A DNA stretch of 64,000 nucleotides from DATBGO01 sp050011895. GTDB lineage: Bacteria; Actinomycetota; Actinomycetes; Streptosporangiales; Streptosporangiaceae. The number at the start of each line of letters is the position of its first letter. Positions within the stretch are counted from its first letter, which is position 1. Shown here in pieces: positions 49,662 to 57,999 of this stretch. The position numbers and the translations under genes are program-made. The stretch is from contig JBEKIF010000011.1 in the NCBI GenBank assembly GCA_050011895.1, positions 28,712 through 92,711 of the forward strand, read 5' to 3'. The notes beneath the pieces are model-generated. The model was not told the DNA's origin, made no database searches, and saw only the letters and a program-made list of their open reading frames with translations.

Positions 49662-51530
49662 TCACCGGTTGCCTGCCATCCCGGCCCGCTCGGCTGCCGC
49701 GGCGGCGAGCAGTTCGCTCGCGTGGGCGCGGCCAAACTCTGAATCCTCCAGGCCGGCCAGCATCCGGGACAGCTCCCTGACCCGCCCGGCGTCATCCAGG
49801 CGCACGACGCCGCTGCTCGTCACGGAGCCGTCATCAGCCTTCTCCACCACCAGATGGGTGTCGGCGAATGCCGCGACCTGCGGCAGGTGAGTGACGACGA
49901 TGACCTGGGCACGCCGGGCAAGCCGGGCAAGCCGCCTGCCGATCTCTACTGCGGCCTTGCCGCCGACGCCAGCGTCCACCTCGTCGAACACGAACGTCGG
50001 TACCGGATCGGCACCGGCGAATACGACCTCGATTGCCAGCATTACCCGGGAGAGCTCACCGCCGGAAGCACCCTTATGCAGCGGAAGCGCGGGAGCGCCC
50101 GGGTGGGCTGACAGCTTGAGCTCCACCTCGTCACCGCCGTGCGGACCCGGCTCGCTCAGTGGCGTGATCGCCACGGTGAGCCGCGCGTGCGGCATCGCCA
50201 GCGCGGCAAGTTCGGCAGTCACCTCGGCCGCGAACCGGCTGGCCGCTTGCCTCCTTGCCTCGGTGAGCCCGGCCGCCAGCTCACCCAGCGTGGCCGCGAG
50301 GCCGGCTTCCTCGCTGGCGAGGCCGGCGATCCTGTCATCGTCGCTGTCCAGCTCGCCGAGCCTGGCGGCCGCCAGCTTGGCCCAGGAAAGTACGCCGCCA
50401 AGACCACCTGCCGTGCCGTCAGGCGCATCCTGCGCGCTGCCGCCCCCGGGCGCATCGTGCGCGCCGCCGCCCCCGGGCAGCGCCTGCGCACTGCCGCCAT
50501 CGCGCCCGGCCGGGCCAGTGCCGGCACCCGGCGGCGGCACCCCGGCTGCACCGTAGGAGCGGATCAGGCGCGCCAGGACGGCCCTGCGATCCTGCACGGC
50601 CGCGAGCCTCGCCGGGTCCGCCTCCACGGACTGCGCGTAGGACGCCAGCTCCGCGGCGACGTCGGAGACCAGGTAGGCAGCCTCAGACACCCTGGCCGCG
50701 AGGGCCGCCAGAGCCGCGTCGTGATGGGCGGCCGAATCCAGGGCCTGACGTGCCGCGCCGAGCAGCGTTACCGCGTCCGTGGTCTCGTAAGAGGCACTGG
50801 TGGGATCGGTGAGCAGTGCCTCATGCGCCGCGGTGGCCGCGGTGTGCAGCGCGTCCGCGTGCGACAGGCGTTCATCTTCGGCGAGCAGTTCGATGTCCTC
50901 GCCGACGGCGGGCTCCGCCCGCTCGATCTCGGCGAGGCCCCGGCGGAGGTCCGCCGCCTCCCGTGCCCGGCCGGCGGCCAGCGAGGTGAGTTGATCTAGT
51001 TCGGCCCGGACGGCGCGGTGCCGCTGGTAAGCGCGCTGATAGTCGGAGAGGAGCACGGCAAGCTCCGGTCCGCCGAACCGGTCGAGGGCCTCGCGCTGCC
51101 GGCCCGGCCGCAGCAGTTGCTGCTGATCAGCCTGGCCGTGCACGGCGACCAGGTCATCGGCAAGATAGGTGAGCAGCGAGACAGGCACCGACCGGCCTCC
51201 CGCATGAGCGCGCGATCGTCCCTCGGCCGATACTGACCGGCTCAGGATCAGCACGCCGCCGTCGTCATCGAGGTCTCCCCCGGCATCGTTGACCTGGCGG
51301 GCCACTTGGCCGCCGGGCTGCACGTTCAGCGTTCCCTCGACGCTGGCGCGGGCGGCCCCCGGTCGTACCCGGGTGGGGTCGGCGCGGCCGCCGAAGAGCA
51401 GGCCAAGTCCGGAGACCACCATCGTCTTGCCCGCCCCGGTCTCGCCGGTCACCACGTTGAAGCCCGCGGACAGCTCCAGGACTGCCTCGTCGATCACCCC
51501 GAGTCCGCTGATCCGGACTTCCTCAAGCAT
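49662..51530 (-). CDS. recN: DNA repair protein RecN
   Basis: A 622-residue SMC-like ATPase for double-strand break repair. Walker A VTGETGAGKTMV lies at residues ~29-40, the signature at KGASGGELSRVMLAIE and Walker B at TFVFDEVDAGVGG; coiled-coil arms fill the middle. An atypical insertion of about 50 Gly/Ala/Pro/Ser residues (residues ~323-380, 50390-50560) sits in the arm. Start ATG 51530 (MLEEVRISGLGVIDEA) is the family start, after GAGGAG. nadK ends 49 nt upstream. Confidence 0.96.
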   Translation of the reverse strand: MLEEVRISGLGVIDEAVLELSAGFNVVTGETGAGKTMVVSGLGLLFGGRADPTRVRPGAARASVEGTLNVQPGGQVARQVNDAGGDLDDDGGVLILSRSVSAEGRSRAHAGGRSVPVSLLTYLADDLVAVHGQADQQQLLRPGRQREALDRFGGPELAVLLSDYQRAYQRHRAVRAELDQLTSLAAGRAREAADLRRGLAEIERAEPAVGEDIELLAEDERLSHADALHTAATAAHEALLTDPTSASYETTDAVTLLGAARQALDSAAHHDAALAALAARVSEAAYLVSDVAAELASYAQSVEADPARLAAVQDRRAVLARLIRSYGAAGVPPPGAGTGPAGRDGGSAQALPGGGGAHDAPGGGSAQDAPDGTAGGLGGVLSWAKLAAARLGELDSDDDRIAGLASEEAGLAATLGELAAGLTEARRQAASRFAAEVTAELAALAMPHARLTVAITPLSEPGPHGGDEVELKLSAHPGAPALPLHKGASGGELSRVMLAIEVVFAGADPVPTFVFDEVDAGVGGKAAVEIGRRLARLARRAQVIVVTHLPQVAAFADTHLVVEKADDGSVTSSGVVRLDDAGRVRELSRMLAGLEDSEFGRAHASELLAAAAAERAGMAGNR

Positions 51531-51579
51531 CGCCGCCTGGCTCCTCGTCTCGCTGGCGCGCCCATCCTGCTCGTGCGCC

Positions 51580-52650
51580 CTACTCCCGGGCTCCGTCCGG
51601 CTCACGCCCGCCGTCAGGCGGCCGGTCTGGCTTATGCCCGCCGTCAGGCGGCCGGTCTGCCTTACGCCTGCCGTCAGGCGGCCGGGCGGCCATCTCCCGG
51701 CGTGCGGCGCCGCGCCCGTGCCAGCCTGTCACCGGCAGGCCGAACTTGGCGACCAGCCGGTCGGTGAAGGACGCGCTGGCCTCTGCTCCCGCCGCGCCGA
51801 CGCTGGCGCCGTGCAGCCTCGTCAGCAGCACTGGCTCGGTACCGCGCCGCACCTCGACTCGCGCACCCGGATCCAGATCGACCCTACGCCGCCCATCGCA
51901 CCACAGAACGGCCGCGGACGCCTCGCTTTGGCCGCTGGCAGGGCCGATAACTTCCGCCGCGAGCACCGATTGCGGCGCGACGACCATCGGGCCGGCGAAC
52001 AGAGCGTGCGCGCTGATCGGCACCAGCAGGAGGGCCTCTACCTCGGGCCATACCACCGGGCCGCCGGCCGAGAACGCGTATGCCGTGGAACCGGTCGGTG
52101 TCGCGAACACGACACCATCGCAACCCCACCGGGACAGCGGGCGGCCATCGACCTCGGTCACCACGTCGAGCACCCGCTCCCTGGCGCCCTTTTCCACGCT
52201 TGCCTCGTTCAGCGCCCAGGTAGCCGCTGTCACGCTGCCGTTGCGCCGCACGGTCACGTCGATGGTCATCCGCCGCTCGACCAGGTAGCGGCGTGCTACC
52301 ACCCGGTCCACGGTGTCGGCCAGGTCCTCCACCTCAGCCTCGGCGAGGAATCCGACATGCCCGAGATTGATGCCGAGCAACGGAGTCCCGGCCGGCCTGG
52401 CCAGCTCGGCGGCCCGCAGCAGCGTGCCGTCACCCCCCAGGACCAGCACCATCTCAGCGCCTGCGGCGGCTGCCGCTGAGACCGGCACCTCGTGGATGAA
52501 GGCGGCGCGGTCGAGGTCCGCTGCCTCCGGAGCTAGCGCCCGGACGGCCACCCCCGCAGCGGCCAGCCTGCCTGCCACCGAACGCGCGCTGCGAACCGCG
52601 TCGGCACGCCCGGTGTGCACGACGAGGAGCATTGTCCGCGCCGAGGTCAC
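51580..52650 (-). CDS. nadK: NAD kinase
   Basis: A 356-residue ATP/polyphosphate-type NAD kinase making NADP. The conserved VLGGDGTLLRAAELA (GGDG), LLGINLGHVGFLAE, the NE/D-containing WALNEASVEKG and ATPTGSTAYAFSAGGPVVWPE are all present. The C-terminus is extended by about 50 disordered residues with three 10-residue units (RPPDGGHKPD and variants) that the family lacks. GTG 52650 overlaps the tlyA stop by 4 nt (GTGA). Confidence 0.96.
   Translation of the reverse strand: MTSARTMLLVVHTGRADAVRSARSVAGRLAAAGVAVRALAPEAADLDRAAFIHEVPVSAAAAAGAEMVLVLGGDGTLLRAAELARPAGTPLLGINLGHVGFLAEAEVEDLADTVDRVVARRYLVERRMTIDVTVRRNGSVTAATWALNEASVEKGARERVLDVVTEVDGRPLSRWGCDGVVFATPTGSTAYAFSAGGPVVWPEVEALLLVPISAHALFAGPMVVAPQSVLAAEVIGPASGQSEASAAVLWCDGRRRVDLDPGARVEVRRGTEPVLLTRLHGASVGAAGAEASASFTDRLVAKFGLPVTGWHGRGAARREMAARPPDGRRKADRPPDGGHKPDRPPDGGREPDGARE
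51600..51689. repeat. Three 30-bp units in the nadK tail
   Basis: Units at 51600, 51630 and 51660 share the core GCCGTCAGGCGGCCGG and code a basic Pro/Asp/Gly decapeptide at the C-terminus of NAD kinase. Confidence 0.8.
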
Positions 52651-53447
52651 TGCGGCCCGTCCGTCACAGCCCGCTGCAGGGCATCCGGATCGAGGGGGCC
52701 CGCTCCGTGGCGCAGCCACAGGAAGTACTCCACGTTTCCCGACGGCCCTGGCAGCGGGCTCGCCACGACTCCTTGCACGCCCAGGCCGACAGCGAGCGCT
52801 GCGGCTGCGACTGACTCGACTGCCGCCGCCCGCAGTCCTGGATCCCGGACCACGCCGCCTGCCCCTACCCGGCCCTTCCCGACCTCGAACTGCGGCTTCA
52901 CCAGCAGGACGAAGTCGGCGTCCGGTGCCGCACAGGCGGTCAGCGCAGGCAGTACCAGTGCCAGCGAGATAAAGGACAGATCGGCCGTGATCAGCTCAGG
53001 TGCAGGTGCCACCTGTTCTGGCACGAGCGTACGCACATTGACGCGGTCGAGAACGGCCACTCTCGGGTCTGTCCTCAGGCTCCACGATAGCTGGCCCTGG
53101 CCCACGTCGACCGCGGTCACGTGCGCGGCCCCGGCCCGGAGCAGCACATCAGTGAAACCACCGGCCGCGGCACCAGCATCCAGGCAGCGGCGGCCTGCGA
53201 CGGCCAGCCCGGTAAAGGCCGCCAGCGCGCCCGCCAGCTTGTGGCCGCCACGTGACGCGTAGTCCGGGCCCGTCCCTGAGTCTGCGATCGTGATCGCCGC
53301 GTCCGTGCCTACCTGAGTGGCTGGCTTGCCTGCCGTCTGGCCGGCCACGGCCACCAGGCCGGCCGAGATCAGGTCTGCCGCCTGTTCACGCGACCGGGCG
53401 AGCCCTCTTCGCACGAGTTCGGCATCGAGCCGGATCCGCTTGGTCAT
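52647..53447 (-). CDS. tlyA: rRNA 2'-O-methyltransferase TlyA
   Basis: A 266-residue TlyA: N-terminal S4-like RNA-binding domain (RIRLDAELVRRGLARSREQAADLI) and a FtsJ-type methyltransferase domain with SAM motif CLDAGAAAGGFTDVLLRAGA, then AVDVGQGQL and LITADLSFISL. In mycobacteria TlyA methylates C1409 of 16S and C1920 of 23S rRNA and sets capreomycin sensitivity. The usual DxGASTGGFT motif is DAGAAAGGFT here, a mild change. ATG 53447 begins MTKRIRLD; longer starts are unsupported. Confidence 0.95.
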   Translation of the reverse strand: MTKRIRLDAELVRRGLARSREQAADLISAGLVAVAGQTAGKPATQVGTDAAITIADSGTGPDYASRGGHKLAGALAAFTGLAVAGRRCLDAGAAAGGFTDVLLRAGAAHVTAVDVGQGQLSWSLRTDPRVAVLDRVNVRTLVPEQVAPAPELITADLSFISLALVLPALTACAAPDADFVLLVKPQFEVGKGRVGAGGVVRDPGLRAAAVESVAAAALAVGLGVQGVVASPLPGPSGNVEYFLWLRHGAGPLDPDALQRAVTDGPQ

Positions 53448-53466
53448 GGTTCCGCCAGCGGCCCGG

Positions 53467-53970
53467 TCAGCCCGGGGGGCTCTCAGCGCTCCCGGCGCCC
53501 TCCCGGCCTCGGCTGGCACCTCTGGCAGTCTCGGCACTGTCCCCCTTCCCATCGGCACTCTCCGCGTCTCGGGCGTCCCCAGCCTCTGCGCCGCCCGGCG
53601 GCAGCCCAGCGTCAAGTTCGCCGAGCACCTCACTCAGGCTCCTGTGCACATGCTCAAAGACGGCGCGATGCTCCGTCACCGGCAACTCCGGCAGCTTGTC
53701 GAGCCTGGCCAGGGCCGCATCGACCCTGGGCTCACCAGTCGCAGGGCGCCTTTCGGCCGGTCCTTTGCCGGCCATACCCGAAGCGGCAACGGGCCCGTTC
53801 TTCGATGGCGGCTCGTGCGCCGGAATCTCCGCCGCTGGCGCCGGACTCCCTGCCGCAGGCTGCGTAATCTCTGAGGCTGGCTGCGGAATCCCGGGCGCGT
53901 TCTCGGCCGACGGCGGCCCGGCATCCGGGCCGGGCGGCTGCAGGCCGGACTCGTCGGTGCGGTCCTCCAT
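53467..53970 (-). CDS. Conserved disordered protein upstream of tlyA
   Basis: A 167-residue acidic protein. The N-terminal ~75 residues are Pro/Ala-rich and disordered. The only conserved part is around residues 82-118, RVDAALARLDKLPELPVTEH then FEHVHRSLSEVLGEL, which I recognise from small proteins located just before tlyA in other actinobacteria; their function is unknown. The tail is Gly/Ala/Asp-rich. It ends 19 nt before tlyA and is probably the first gene of that transcript. Confidence 0.75.
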   Translation of the reverse strand: MEDRTDESGLQPPGPDAGPPSAENAPGIPQPASEITQPAAGSPAPAAEIPAHEPPSKNGPVAASGMAGKGPAERRPATGEPRVDAALARLDKLPELPVTEHRAVFEHVHRSLSEVLGELDAGLPPGGAEAGDARDAESADGKGDSAETARGASRGREGAGSAESPPG

Positions 53971-54207
53971 CGGCTATCAGTCTCCTCATGCCGTCCCGGC
54001 GCTCGCGCGCGGCTGTTCCCTTCAGGAACGCTACCGCCCGGCGGAGCCCTTCTGGCGCACCTGATCTCGCACGTGCCCAGATCCGCTCCGATATACCTGA
54101 TTGGGCCGCCATACGGCTCCTGTCCGGTGCCGGGAACTGCTCGGAGCTACCCCCGGGGTGGACCTGCCCGCCACAGGACGGAGAATGACCTTGAAAGCGA
54201 GGTCACG

Positions 54208-54552
54208 ATGGCGACTGCGGAAGAATGCCGTAAGGCTCTGGAGAGCTTGACGGCCCGCATCTCGAACATGGATCCGGACGCTCGTGCGAACCACATGGTG
54301 GACCGGACGTTCAGCTGCCGGATTCCGGACCTGGGCATAACGTTTGTCACCCGGACGGGAGCGCATGGCGCCGACCCGGTCACGGAGGCAGACGGCCAGA
54401 CCGGGCCTGCCCAGGTGCGGTTCACCGCCAACAGCGATGTTGTCGTGTCGATCACCGACGACCCGCGGAGTTTCAGCCGGGCCTGGCTGAGCGGCCGCCT
54501 GAAGATCGATGGCAACATCTTCGATCTGCTCCGCCTCAGGGGGCTGATGTAG
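54208..54552 (+). CDS. SCP2 sterol-carrier-like domain protein
   Basis: A 114-residue stand-alone SCP2-fold protein. ALESLTARISNMDPDARANHMVDRTFSCRIPDLG at the start and the closing SGRLKIDGNIFDLLRLRGLM (the lipid-binding lid of the fold) fit SCP2 proteins, which bind hydrophobic ligands. Ligand unknown. ATG 54208 is preceded by GCGAGG; the longer frame upstream is rejected. It diverges from the tlyA transcript. Confidence 0.75.
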   Translation: MATAEECRKALESLTARISNMDPDARANHMVDRTFSCRIPDLGITFVTRTGAHGADPVTEADGQTGPAQVRFTANSDVVVSITDDPRSFSRAWLSGRLKIDGNIFDLLRLRGLM

Positions 54553-54653
54553 CGGACTTCCATGACCCGCGCACAGAACTGCCGCCATCTCGTGACCGCC
54601 CGCGGTACGAAGTAGCGCGAGCAGGTCTAGGAAGTTCCGGTTATCTTGACGCA

Positions 54654-55310
54654 ATGACGGCTCTGATCCGGCGACCCCGGGCCGAGATCATGCCGGGTGC
54701 GGTGCATGTGCCCGGCTGGCTCGGCCTCGGACAGCAATGCGAGCTCGTGACCGCCTGCCGGGAGTGGGCCACGCCGCCAGCGGGGATGCGCGCGACCCGG
54801 TTGCCGACCGGGGGGATGATGTCCGTGCAGACCGTCTGCCTGGGCTGGCACTGGATTCCCTACCGCTACTCGCGAACTGCGGATGACGTGGATGGGGCGC
54901 CAGTGAAGCCATTCCCCGGCTGGCTCGCCGACCTCGGCCGCCGCGCGGTATCCGATGCCTACGCCGATCCCGCTACCGCGGACGGCTACCGACCGGACGT
55001 CGCGCTCGTCAACTATTACGACGAGAAGGCCCGGATGGGCATGCACGCGGACCGGGACGAGCGCAGCCTGGCGCCGGTAGTGTCGCTCAGCCTGGGGGCC
55101 ACGTGCATATTCCGGTTCGGGAACTCCCAGAACCGTAACCGGCCTTGGACCGACGTCGAATTGGAGTCCGGCGACCTGTTCGTCTTCGGCGGGCCGGCCA
55201 GGCTCGCGTATCACGGCGTGCCCAGGACCCTCCCGGGCACCGGCAGGCCGGACATCGGGCTCGAGGCCGGCCGCCTCAACATCACGCTGCGGGCATCCGG
55301 GCTGGCCTGA
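54654..55310 (+). CDS. alkB: AlkB-family alpha-ketoglutarate-dependent DNA dealkylase
   Basis: A 218-residue Fe(II)/2-oxoglutarate dioxygenase that removes 1-methyladenine and 3-methylcytosine. The HxD iron pair is in KARMGMHADRDER, the distal His in ARLAYHGVPRTL and the oxoglutarate-binding Arg in GRLNITLRA. The nucleotide-lid residues before it (ALVNYYDEKA) are typical. ATG 54654 follows TATCTT by 6 nt; the transcript is probably leaderless. It is followed 86 nt later by a base-excision glycosylase, on the same strand. Confidence 0.94.
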   Translation: MTALIRRPRAEIMPGAVHVPGWLGLGQQCELVTACREWATPPAGMRATRLPTGGMMSVQTVCLGWHWIPYRYSRTADDVDGAPVKPFPGWLADLGRRAVSDAYADPATADGYRPDVALVNYYDEKARMGMHADRDERSLAPVVSLSLGATCIFRFGNSQNRNRPWTDVELESGDLFVFGGPARLAYHGVPRTLPGTGRPDIGLEAGRLNITLRASGLA

Positions 55311-55396
55311 CCTGCGCCCGAGCCAGCACACCGGTCTCGGGACCAGCGAGCCAGCTAGCTAGCTGAGATCGGGCCGCCGGTGCGATGCTGGACTCC

Positions 55397-56290
55397 ATGC
55401 CCGAGGGTGATGTGGTCTGGCGAGCGGCCCGCCAGCTCGACGATGCGCTGGCCTGCCGGGTCCTCACCCGCACCGACTTCAGGGTGCCGCGCTATGCCAC
55501 CACCAATCTGACAGGCGGCACCGTCGTCGGCACCGTCTCCCGCGGAAAACATCTGCTCACCAGGGTGGACAGTGGCCAGACCATCCACACCCACCTGCGG
55601 ATGGACGGGTCCTGGCGGATCCTGGCCGCCGGCGGCCCGCCGCCCGGCGATTACCGGGTCAGGCTGGTCCTCGCCAACGACCGCTGGCAAGCGATCGGGC
55701 GGCTACTGGGGGTGGTAGAGGTCCTGCCGACCAGGAACGAGGAGCGCGTCGTCGGCCACCTCGGTCCTGACCTGCTCGGTCCTGACTGGGACGCCGCGGA
55801 GGCGGTGCGCCGTCTTCAGGCCAAGCCGGACCGGCCGGCCGGCGAGGCACTGCTCGATCAGCGCAACCTGGCCGGGATCGGCAATGTTTATCAGGCCGAG
55901 GTGCTGTTCCTGCGCGGGATCGACCCGTGGCGCCCGGTAGGCGCCATCAGCGACCTGGCGGCTCTCGTCGAGCTTGCGCGGCGGCTGCTGGAAGCCAACA
56001 GGAACCGCGTCGGCCGGGTCACCACCGGGATGACGGGCCGCGGCCAGGAAACCTGGGTGTACGGCAGGCAAGGCCGCCCATGCCGCCGCTGCGGGGAACG
56101 GATCCGCAGCAGCGGGCCCAACGGCTGGACCAGCGGCCCGGCACGCGGCACCCGGACCAGCGGCCCGGCACGCGGCGGCCCGGCAGGCGGTGGCCGGGCT
56201 AGCCCAGCTGAACAACCGGATGAGCGCAGCACCTTCTGGTGCCCCCGTTGCCAGCCCGCGCCGCCCGCAAGCCTCGGCTGGCCCGGCTAG
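55397..56290 (+). CDS. Fpg/Nei-family DNA glycosylase (Nei2-like)
   Basis: A 297-residue bifunctional glycosylase/AP lyase for oxidised bases. After Met removal the N-terminus is PEGDVVWRAA, with Pro as the Schiff base and Glu as general acid, which fixes the start at ATG 55397 rather than 55385. The H2TH part is QRNLAGIGNVYQAEVLF. The zinc finger has CRRC near residue 229 and CPRC near residue 281, but about 30 residues of Gly/Ser/Arg/Ala repeat (two 27-bp units at 56127-56180) separate the pairs more than usual. Similar to mycobacterial Nei2. A GATGCT hexamer ends 7 nt before the ATG. Confidence 0.93.
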   Translation: MPEGDVVWRAARQLDDALACRVLTRTDFRVPRYATTNLTGGTVVGTVSRGKHLLTRVDSGQTIHTHLRMDGSWRILAAGGPPPGDYRVRLVLANDRWQAIGRLLGVVEVLPTRNEERVVGHLGPDLLGPDWDAAEAVRRLQAKPDRPAGEALLDQRNLAGIGNVYQAEVLFLRGIDPWRPVGAISDLAALVELARRLLEANRNRVGRVTTGMTGRGQETWVYGRQGRPCRRCGERIRSSGPNGWTSGPARGTRTSGPARGGPAGGGRASPAEQPDERSTFWCPRCQPAPPASLGWPG

Positions 56291-56383
56291 GCGTCGCGCC
56301 GGCGGACCAGGATCAGGCCGACGATCAGGACGATCACGGCGTATCGGCCGGAAGGCTGATCCGTATCCGACCCTGGCGTGACA

Positions 56384-57514
56384 TCAGGAGTGTGCCACGT
56401 CGGCGGGGAGGCCGAGCTTGCCTATGGCGGACTGCGCCATTTCGGCGGTCACGGCAGCATCAGCCGACCACGCGGCCGCGCAGAGCGCGCGCAGGCCGTC
56501 AATCGGATTGCCGGAGCCAGAAAGCTCCAGCCGGCCAGCGGCACCGTGGGCGGCCGCAGCAGGCCGCCGGTCAACGCCGCGGGGGCCGCGGGTCAGCCGT
56601 GCCGTCCAGCCCCGGCAACTGAACGCGCCGTCGGCGGCGCTCACTTCCGGCTGCGGCTCGAGCAGTCCGGCCAGGTCACGAGCAATGTAGACGGGACGGC
56701 GATGCGGCGGAGCGAGCACGGCGTCAGCCGGCTGGGTGACCCCAGTGAGAACCAGCAAGCTGTCAGCGCCGACCCGCACCGCGCCCTCGATGTCGGTGTC
56801 GAGCCGGTCACCTACGATCAGCGGATAACGCGCACCGGTCCGCCGGACCGCCTCGGCATGCAATGGGGGTTCGGGCTTGCCTGCCACCACCGGCTGGCGG
56901 CCGGTGGCGGTGACGAGAAGCTGGATAAGCGCGCCGTTTCCCGGCAGCGGGCCGCGCGCGCTCGGCAACGTGGCGTCGGCATTGGACGCGACGTACCACG
57001 CGCCGCCGCGGATTGCCAGCGCGGCCTCGGCGAGCAGCGAGTACCCGATGTCTGGCGCGTACCCCTGTACCACGGCCGCTGGCTTTTCGGCGGCGGTGGA
57101 CACCGGCCGCATGCCGCGCTCCCGCAGCGCAAGCCGCAGGCCGATCCCGCCTGCGACCAGCACTGCCGAGCCGCGGGGCAGCCGCTCCGCGACAAGCCGC
57201 GCAGCGGCCTGCGCCGATGTCACGATGTCAGCGGGTGACGCAGCGATGCCGAGGCTGGTGAGCTGCTGGGCGATCGCGGCCGGCGAGCGCGAGGCGTTGT
57301 TGGTCACGAACGCCAGCCGCATCCCGTGACGCCGGGCTTCGGTCAGCGCCTGCGGCGCTCCCGGTATCCCCTTGCCGCCGAGATAGACGACTCCGTCCAG
57401 GTCAAGCAGCGCAACGTCGTATACCTCGCTGGGCGCGCGGTCGCAGCCGCGCGGGCGGCCGGTCGCCGCCGGGCGGGCCGCTTGGCCATCGCCAGCGGCC
57501 GTGCCCGGAATCAC
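56384..57514 (-). CDS. HAD-superfamily subfamily IIA phosphatase (NagD-like)
   Basis: A 376-residue HAD phosphatase. Motif I is LLDLDGVVYLG with the nucleophile Asp, motif II AFVTNNASRS, motif III Lys in VAGKPEPPLHAE and motif IV IVGDRLDTDIEGAVRVGAD. The C2 cap between motifs II and III marks subfamily IIA. It has a 30-residue basic N-terminal extension and a C-terminal domain of ~100 residues (LRALCAAAWSADAAVTAEMA). The substrate is unknown; glycerol phosphate or pyridoxal phosphate are typical of relatives. GTG 57514 lies 12 nt after the TPR gene. Confidence 0.92.
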   Translation of the reverse strand: MIPGTAAGDGQAARPAATGRPRGCDRAPSEVYDVALLDLDGVVYLGGKGIPGAPQALTEARRHGMRLAFVTNNASRSPAAIAQQLTSLGIAASPADIVTSAQAAARLVAERLPRGSAVLVAGGIGLRLALRERGMRPVSTAAEKPAAVVQGYAPDIGYSLLAEAALAIRGGAWYVASNADATLPSARGPLPGNGALIQLLVTATGRQPVVAGKPEPPLHAEAVRRTGARYPLIVGDRLDTDIEGAVRVGADSLLVLTGVTQPADAVLAPPHRRPVYIARDLAGLLEPQPEVSAADGAFSCRGWTARLTRGPRGVDRRPAAAAHGAAGRLELSGSGNPIDGLRALCAAAWSADAAVTAEMAQSAIGKLGLPADVAHS

Positions 57515-57526
57515 GAGGTGCCCTCG

Positions 57527-57997
57527 TTATCCATCGTGCGTTCCTGTCGCCTGCTGCTGCCCGCGAGCGCGCAGCGTGGCACGGACGCCGCGCAGCGCGT
57601 CGGTGTAATGGCGCAGGTCCGGCCGCATCGCCGCCGCCAGGGCCAAGTGCTCGGCGGCGGCCCTGGGGTCCCCGGTCCTCGCCAGGGCGAGCCCAAGCCC
57701 GAATTGCGCGTAGTCGTCACTCGGGCTGGCGTCCACGATCCGCCGGAAGTTTCCCGCTGCGGCCGCGTACCGGCCGGCGTCGAACTGCGCTCTCGCTAGT
57801 GCCTCAAGGACGCTGCGGGACTGCGGCTCAGCCGCTGCGGCACGCTCGAGCAGCTGGGCGGCCGCGGCCGCGCTCCCGCGCCCCAGCAGGTCGAGCCCGC
57901 GCTGGTAGAGGGAATACGTATCATCTGCTGGCGCAGGCTGGCCAGCAAGCTCATCGCCCGGACGGGAATCCTGGCCGCCGGTTGGTCCTTCTGACAT
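57527..57997 (-). CDS. Tetratricopeptide-repeat protein
   Basis: A 156-residue protein with a short disordered start and three TPR-like helical pairs (YSLYQRGLDLLGRGSAAAAAQLLERA, VLEALARAQFDAGRYAAAAGNFRRI, YAQFGLGLALARTGDPRAAAEHLALA). It should be a protein-binding adaptor; it heads the transcript with the HAD phosphatase. ATG 57997 follows GGAAGG; the start lies only 2 bp from the GTG of the divergent DUF1015 gene, so each gene's ribosome or promoter sequences lie in the other's coding region. Confidence 0.82.
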   Translation of the reverse strand: MSEGPTGGQDSRPGDELAGQPAPADDTYSLYQRGLDLLGRGSAAAAAQLLERAAAAEPQSRSVLEALARAQFDAGRYAAAAGNFRRIVDASPSDDYAQFGLGLALARTGDPRAAAEHLALAAAMRPDLRHYTDALRGVRATLRARGQQQATGTHDG

Positions 57998-57999
57998 AT

